In this document: positions 22,712-27,159 of the stretch, one piece after another | How positions within the stretch are numbered: position 1 is the stretch's first letter | Layout: each line of letters starts with the position of its first letter | Assembly (NCBI GenBank): GCA_044355095.1 | Contig: JBIKYT010000028.1 | Coordinates: forward strand, 1-27,159 | Source of the DNA: Casp-actino8 sp044355095 | Lineage (GTDB): Bacteria > Actinomycetota > Acidimicrobiia > Acidimicrobiales > Ilumatobacteraceae | DNA: 27,159 nucleotides | Direction of reading: 5' to 3' | Program-made: the position numbers and the translations under genes | The notes under the pieces: generated by a model | The model's input: only the letters and a program-made list of their open reading frames with translations | What the model was told of the DNA's origin: nothing | Database searches by the model: none

Positions 22712-23659
22712 GTGCTTTCCGTGCCGATCGTTGATATTTCCCGCCCGACTGCCACGTCTCTTGACGCTCTTGATGCGGCGTGCCGCGACCACGGGTTTTT
22801 CCTTCTGAGCGGCCACGGACTCGACGACCTCATCAACCGCACCTGGCAGCAAACTGCTCGGTTTTTTGATACTGATCGCTCAATCAAGAACGAGATCACG
22901 CGTGATGCCGAAAACCCCATGGGCTATTACGACCGTGAGCTCACCAAACGCAAACGCGATAACAAAGAAGTATTCGACTTCCTTGATCCGACCATCGAAC
23001 AAATTGATGCTCGCAACCGCTGGCCTCGTGACCTACCGGGTTTTCGCGACACCATGCTTGAAGCCTTTGACGAATTCAGCAAACTGGCTGATCGCACGCT
23101 GTCCCTCATTCACTCCGCATTGCAACTCTCGGAAGGATCGCAAAAAGAAATGATGGGCAGTCGCTACGGAAGCATGATGCGACTCAATCACTACCCTGTC
23201 GGCGACCCTGTTCCCGAAGCTGAGCGTGAAGGGCTTCCCGATCTAGGCCCAACCGCTCTCGGCTATCACACCGACCCCGGCACGATCACTCTTTTGTTGC
23301 AAGACAATGTTGGCGGATTACAAACAGAGTCACTCGATAGTGGCTGGATCGATGTTCCACCCACTGACGGAACAATCGTGATCAATCTTGGTGATTGCAT
23401 GCAGGCATGGACTAACGACCGATACCGCGCTGCGGTGCACCGTGTTGTTCCGATGACCACACAGCGTCGTTTCAGCATTCCGTGTTTCCAAAATCCAACC
23501 CGTGATTCAACGATCAAACCAATTCGCGAGATGTGTGCCGACGGAGCGCGTTACCGTGAATTCTCTTGGAAAGAGTTCATGGCCGCTCGGGCCTACGACA
23601 ATTTCACAGACCTCGGAACTGAAGACACGCAGGTCACCGACTTCCGCGTTAACGCGTGA
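22712..23659 (+). CDS. 2-oxoglutarate/Fe(II)-dependent oxygenase, isopenicillin N synthase-like
   Basis: 315 aa. The N-terminal DIOX_N-type part includes GFFLLSGHGLDD. The double-stranded beta-helix core carries the iron triad His186, Asp188 (GYHTDPGTITLLLQD) and His243 (RAAVHRVV). The co-substrate motif is Arg253-x-Ser255 (RRFSIPCF), the usual RxS that binds 2-oxoglutarate. Family members hydroxylate or oxidise small organic molecules; the substrate here is unknown. The start is GTG at 22712 (another GTG at 22721 is possible). The MaoC-like gene follows after 21 bp, so the two are likely co-transcribed, and the acyl-CoA synthetase gene is divergent. Confidence 0.9.
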   Translation: MLSVPIVDISRPTATSLDALDAACRDHGFFLLSGHGLDDLINRTWQQTARFFDTDRSIKNEITRDAENPMGYYDRELTKRKRDNKEVFDFLDPTIEQIDARNRWPRDLPGFRDTMLEAFDEFSKLADRTLSLIHSALQLSEGSQKEMMGSRYGSMMRLNHYPVGDPVPEAEREGLPDLGPTALGYHTDPGTITLLLQDNVGGLQTESLDSGWIDVPPTDGTIVINLGDCMQAWTNDRYRAAVHRVVPMTTQRRFSIPCFQNPTRDSTIKPIREMCADGARYREFSWKEFMAARAYDNFTDLGTEDTQVTDFRVNA

Positions 23660-23680
23660 AACGCTGATGGTTTCGTTGTG

Positions 23681-24400
23681 ATGACGCAACCAATCAGTTG
23701 GCAAATCAAGGCATCAAATCTTGCTGAACACGCTCGCAACCCAATTCATACTGATGCCGGCGCGCAAGCCGCTGGATTTCCGCGAGCACTCGTGGCCGGA
23801 GTAACGACCTACGCGTATCTCACTCATCCCTTAATCGTTGCTTGGGGAGATAACTGGTTGCACAACGGCGGAGGTGAAGTGCGATTCCGTCGTCCAGTTT
23901 TTGACGGCGACGCCTTACGTTGCGTGCCAACCAATATTGGTGAATCTTCAACGATTGATGCCATCACTGATGAACCCGATCAACCTCGCGCTCAGTTTGT
24001 TGCAGTTAAAGATTCGGGTCCGGTTGCACCAATGCGCGATGGCGAATCATTACCAACTCTCGAAATCCCCCTCATTGGTGAATGGGGATCTGATTACGGT
24101 CAACGCGCTGGCGACGATCTCGACTTCTGTTTGCTGAACAACTATGTGCATCCCGCAGTGTGGCCAGCGCTCGCCAACAACGCAGTTCATCAATTCGTTG
24201 CCCGAGGAAGCTGGATTCATACCCGCAGCATCATTCGCCACCACGGAATTGCTCAGGGCGGTTCAATCGCAATCGTCAAATCAACGGTGGTTCGGCGGTT
24301 TCAATCACATGGTGAGCGGGCCATTCTTGATGTGCACATAGAAGTAGATGGACGTATTGTTGCGACGCTTGAACATGAAGCAATCGTCGCACTTCCCTAA
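23681..24400 (+). CDS. MaoC-like hotdog-fold dehydratase/hydratase
   Basis: 239 aa from the ATG at 23681 (a GTG directly before it is also possible). The first part carries the hydratase-2 signature NPIHTDAGAQAAGFPRALVAG, with the Asp and His pair of the R-specific enoyl-CoA hydratase active site. Two hotdog units seem present, the second being degenerate (RFRRPVFDGDALRC then the C-terminal strands ILDVHIEVDGRIVATLEHEAI). It follows the oxygenase gene closely and is expected to hydrate an enoyl-CoA or a related ester. Confidence 0.8.
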   Translation: MTQPISWQIKASNLAEHARNPIHTDAGAQAAGFPRALVAGVTTYAYLTHPLIVAWGDNWLHNGGGEVRFRRPVFDGDALRCVPTNIGESSTIDAITDEPDQPRAQFVAVKDSGPVAPMRDGESLPTLEIPLIGEWGSDYGQRAGDDLDFCLLNNYVHPAVWPALANNAVHQFVARGSWIHTRSIIRHHGIAQGGSIAIVKSTVVRRFQSHGERAILDVHIEVDGRIVATLEHEAIVALP

Positions 24401-24484
24401 ATTTCAAACAGATCACCCAAGTCGCCTACCTGCGATTAATGCTCTAAATGAAGGCCTCCAACCGATTTCAATTACTCTCGTGGC

Positions 24485-25273
24485 ATGAGTTCTGTCCAGC
24501 GCCGACTCCAGATGGGCCGATCGTTGTCCGTCACTGTTCGCATCATGCTTTTTACTGGCGCATTTTTCGCCATCTCGCTTTTCTCGCAAAGGGTCGCCCA
24601 AGGAGAATCGGGCCTTCAGCGGGCGTCAAAAGGCCAGACGATTCAGATCCGAGAATTGCCTCAGCTACCCGCCCCATTTTCAGCCCCGCGAGTTCGAACC
24701 CCTGGCCCGATGCAGGCAGCGTTAACTTTCGACGACGGACCGTGTAACTCCAGAACCCGACAGACAGTCAACGTTCTTGGAGACACCGTGGCGACCTTCT
24801 TTGTCATTGGTGGACAAGTGCGTCGATCGCCCAGTGAGGCGCAATACGCCGCAAGCCAAGGACATTCAATTCAAAATCACACCATGGACCATAAACGCCT
24901 CAACAGTTTGACAGCTGATGAAATTTTCTCGCAACTTGATGTGGCATCCAACTTCATTGAGAACACTATTGGTGTTCGGCCTACCGTCTTTCGTCCTCCC
25001 TATGGAGCAACCAATTCATTCGTTGCAGAAACTGCAGTAGGTTTTGGTTATCCACAAATTCTGTGGAATGGTGGCGCACCACGCATGGAATCAAAACGAG
25101 ATGAAATCATCAACGGGGTGACTGGACAAGCCAACAGAGCAATCAGCAACAACCGCGGACTCGTATTACTCTTTCACGATTGCTCGGGATACTTCACAGG
25201 AATGATTACTGCACTACCAAGTGTCATTCAATTACTACAAAACAAAGGTTTCGAATTTGTCGCAATTGAATAG
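24485..25273 (+). CDS. Polysaccharide deacetylase (NodB/CE4 family)
   Basis: 262 aa. A membrane anchor or signal (about 15-35) precedes a NodB domain: TFDDGP with Asp83-Asp84 (catalytic base and metal ligand), His132-x3-His136 (HTMDH, metal ligands), RPPYG (170-174) and LLFHDCSG with His231. It removes N-acetyl groups from a wall or exopolysaccharide outside the membrane; peptidoglycan is the likeliest target. The motif between RPPYG and the final His reads ILWNGGAPRM rather than the usual W-x-x-D-x-x-D-W, so substrate binding may differ. The start ATG at 24485 gives a normal signal region. It is convergent with the three-repeat secreted protein, whose stop is 14 bp away. Confidence 0.9.
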   Translation: MSSVQRRLQMGRSLSVTVRIMLFTGAFFAISLFSQRVAQGESGLQRASKGQTIQIRELPQLPAPFSAPRVRTPGPMQAALTFDDGPCNSRTRQTVNVLGDTVATFFVIGGQVRRSPSEAQYAASQGHSIQNHTMDHKRLNSLTADEIFSQLDVASNFIENTIGVRPTVFRPPYGATNSFVAETAVGFGYPQILWNGGAPRMESKRDEIINGVTGQANRAISNNRGLVLLFHDCSGYFTGMITALPSVIQLLQNKGFEFVAIE

Positions 25274-25287
25274 CGATTGATACTTCA

Positions 25288-26562
25288 CTAGCCTGTCACG
25301 ACCGCCGAAATGTCCAGCAGATAATCAATAATGCCGTCGTCGTTGTACACGTTAAGGCCCGAGTTGCTGACCGTAAAGAGTCCCGAATTCGCCAATGTTT
25401 GACCGTCCGAAACAGTGATATTGCTTGTGTCCGGTCGCGAGGTTCCGTTTGGAAAAATGGTGATGAAGTCTTCTACCTGCAACCCAGGAAGACGGCGCCG
25501 CACATTGACTGCCGTGAAGTTACCAAAGAATGCACGCGCATATTCTAACCCATTTCTACTTTTACCCAAGCTTTGAACAAAGGGTTGGAAATCCCATGTC
25601 ACTTGTTGCCCAGCCTCAAGCGAATTTGGTCGAGAGTCAAGAACCCGGAAAGGTGCATCAAGTAAAACGATGCGACCCGAAGTCTTGGCTGCTACCTGAT
25701 CAGTGGTGAAATAACCAACTTGATCAATGATCAGATTGGTGTCACCCTCAGCGTTAAAGAAAGTTGCCACCCCACTGTCATTGACAGGGACAATAGCGAA
25801 ATTACTTTTGGTTTCCCTTCGTTCAACATTGATCAGTGACGTTTCTGGCCACGCTGCGCCGCCGTCGGTCATGAGACCAATAAAGGTGTCTTCGCTGCTA
25901 ACTCGTTGATTGTCGACGGTGATATTGACGGCAACAGCAACAACCCCAACTTCATTACTTGTGAAGTCAACTTGAGTTATTGAACCTTCATTGACCACTG
26001 TTCCTCGTCGTGAATCAAAAACACGGGTTGGCGTCATAGCAACAAGTCGGGCGGCGTTATTTGTTGTGAAGTCGCTCGTTACCAATCCAGAGATATCAAC
26101 AATTACATTGGCCGTTCCGCTTTTTCCAGTTTCGGACGTCATCGCCAGCCTCATGACCGAGATAAATGGTGTCGCCATGAAGAAGCCGTTACTAGAAATT
26201 TTGCCGTTTACAAAGTTCACCACTGATGCATCAGGACGATTTTGTGTTGAAGGAAATGCTGAGACATGACCAGGGACTGTTGCATCAAGAACTGTGATGT
26301 TGGCAAAAACTCCGATGATTGAGTCCTTCACAATCCCATCAATTTCGAGTGAAGCGAGAAGATCTATATCCCGAAACGACCCCTCGGCGGAAACGGCCAC
26401 TAGGTCGTCCGAACGGCGGGTATCAACAACGCGTTGCGGTTTTATAGGTACAAACAGTCCGTCTGGCGCCTGAGCGCGAACTCTTTGTACGGGCTCGTCC
26501 CGTTGAAACCACCCAATGAGTGCAATCGCAACAATGACTACTAGCGAAATAGCACGTTTCAC
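25288..26562 (-). CDS. Secreted protein with three RVxDxR repeats
   Basis: 424 aa. The N-terminus is a signal or anchor (RAISLVVIVAIALIGW). The rest is three diverged copies of a roughly 130-residue beta-rich unit. They open with FVPIKPQRVVDTRRS, LVAMTPTRVFDSRRG and IVLLDAPFRVLDSRPN, and close with VDISGLV, IDQVGYF and LDISAVV. Such units are frequent in secreted proteins of Acidimicrobiia and other actinobacteria, often next to lectin- or hydrolase-like parts; I know no established function. There is no sortase signal and no catalytic motif. Surface or carbohydrate binding is only a guess. It is convergent with the deacetylase gene. Confidence 0.75.
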   Translation of the reverse strand: MKRAISLVVIVAIALIGWFQRDEPVQRVRAQAPDGLFVPIKPQRVVDTRRSDDLVAVSAEGSFRDIDLLASLEIDGIVKDSIIGVFANITVLDATVPGHVSAFPSTQNRPDASVVNFVNGKISSNGFFMATPFISVMRLAMTSETGKSGTANVIVDISGLVTSDFTTNNAARLVAMTPTRVFDSRRGTVVNEGSITQVDFTSNEVGVVAVAVNITVDNQRVSSEDTFIGLMTDGGAAWPETSLINVERRETKSNFAIVPVNDSGVATFFNAEGDTNLIIDQVGYFTTDQVAAKTSGRIVLLDAPFRVLDSRPNSLEAGQQVTWDFQPFVQSLGKSRNGLEYARAFFGNFTAVNVRRRLPGLQVEDFITIFPNGTSRPDTSNITVSDGQTLANSGLFTVSNSGLNVYNDDGIIDYLLDISAVVTG

Positions 26563-26613
26563 AACCGAGACTTTAAACGCCGATCATTCAAAGCGACGAA
26601 CTAGGTTGTCTTT

Positions 26614-27159
26614 ATGGCATCAACAACCCTTTCCACAGGAATCACCCTTGAATACGAAGTACATGGCGAAGGCGATCCGTTGCTGCTCGTGATGGGACTC
26701 GGAGGGCAACTCGTTGCTTGGCCCGCCACGTTTATCGCCGGACTCGTCGACCGCGGATTCCAAGTCATCACTTTTGACAATCGTGATATCGGGCTGTCCA
26801 CAAAAATCGATGCGGCTCCACCGACAAAAACTCAGTCTGCGTTGTTCTCCATTTCGCGCCGATTCGCCAAGTCGACATATCTCTTGAGCGATATGGCCAA
26901 GGACTCGGTTGGGTTACTTGATGCACTCGATATTGAGCGGGCCCATGTCGTTGGTATGTCAATGGGAGGAATGATCGCTCAGACGATGGCTATTGAACAT
27001 CCAAGTCGCGTCAAGTCGTTGACATCAATCATGTCTACAACTGGCAATCCCCGCGTTGGTCGACCGAAGACATCAGTCTTGTTGCGCGCCGGCAAGCTGA
27101 CCCGCGGAAGTAAAGAAACTTTTCCTGAGCGTCAAGCAGCACTTTTCAAATTGTTCTCT
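26614..27159 (+). CDS. Alpha/beta hydrolase, 3'-truncated by window end
   Basis: 182 residues are visible. The fold is shown by LLLVMGLGGQ (oxyanion), VITFDNRDIGLS, and the nucleophile elbow HVVGMSMGGM with Ser116. The catalytic acid and His lie beyond the window. The style (short N-terminus, GLGG, DNRDIGLS) matches the proline-iminopeptidase/hydrolase group of the Abhydrolase_1 family; the reaction cannot be fixed. The ATG at 26614 is 51 bp from the start of the divergent repeat-protein gene. Confidence 0.85.
   Translation, partial: MASTTLSTGITLEYEVHGEGDPLLLVMGLGGQLVAWPATFIAGLVDRGFQVITFDNRDIGLSTKIDAAPPTKTQSALFSISRRFAKSTYLLSDMAKDSVGLLDALDIERAHVVGMSMGGMIAQTMAIEHPSRVKSLTSIMSTTGNPRVGRPKTSVLLRAGKLTRGSKETFPERQAALFKLFS

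Overview
The window looks like a chromosomal stretch of a moderate-G+C actinobacterium, most likely of the class Acidimicrobiia (Ilumatobacter-like lineages). This is inferred from the furA-katG pair, the frequent GTG starts and apparently leaderless genes, the actinobacterial secreted repeat proteins and the many lipoproteins. No rRNA gene or intact tRNA gene is present to fix the taxonomy.

Layout, left to right. (1) 1-1282 (+): C-terminal part of a sortase-anchored surface protein with InlB/Listeria-Bacteroides-type repeats and an LPTTG signal. (2) 1712-4344 (+): furA-katG peroxide-defence operon, with a stack of inverted repeats over its promoter and a textbook terminator behind it. (3) 4588-11019 (-): a 2143-residue SdrD/Cna-B-type surface protein with ten nearly identical 120-121 aa modules and an MPTTG anchor. 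(4) 11167-11715 (-): a DUF305 lipoprotein. (5) 11787-13815: a disturbed patch holding a 35-nt tmRNA 3' end, a 104-bp direct repeat, a G+C-rich secreted esterase and a YhhN/lysoplasmalogenase-like membrane protein. (6) 13870-14436 (-): DUF4160-DUF2442 gene pair. (7) 14537-16617: a TRIC/UPF0126 channel-like gene convergent with an ACT-domain malic enzyme. (8) 16750-17995 (+): an unknown lipoprotein and an unknown small protein. (9) 18075-20058 (+): CopC-CopD fusion plus a Met/His-rich DUF305 lipoprotein, a likely copper-handling operon. (10) 20096-22626 (-): acyl-CoA synthetase and crotonase-fold genes, divergent from (11) 22712-24400 (+): a 2-oxoglutarate/Fe(II)-type oxygenase and a MaoC-like hydratase. 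(12) 24485-25273 (+): polysaccharide deacetylase, convergent with (13) 25288-26562 (-): a secreted protein of three repeats. (14) 26614 to the end (+): start of an alpha/beta hydrolase.

How the parts work together. Two themes stand out: the cell surface (two sortase-type adhesins, a deacetylase, a secreted three-repeat protein and five predicted lipoproteins counting the esterase) and stress or metal handling (FurA/KatG, CopCD, two DUF305 proteins). The acyl-CoA genes form a divergent lipid or acid catabolism cluster whose substrate cannot be read from sequence.

The least ordinary parts are the region between the two tRNA/tmRNA 3'-end-like sequences (4447-4474 and 11891-11925), which brackets the giant adhesin, and the 104-bp repeat that duplicates the first 30 codons of the esterase. 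No integrase, transposase, CRISPR array or phage gene is visible. A mobile-element reading of these scars is therefore inference only.
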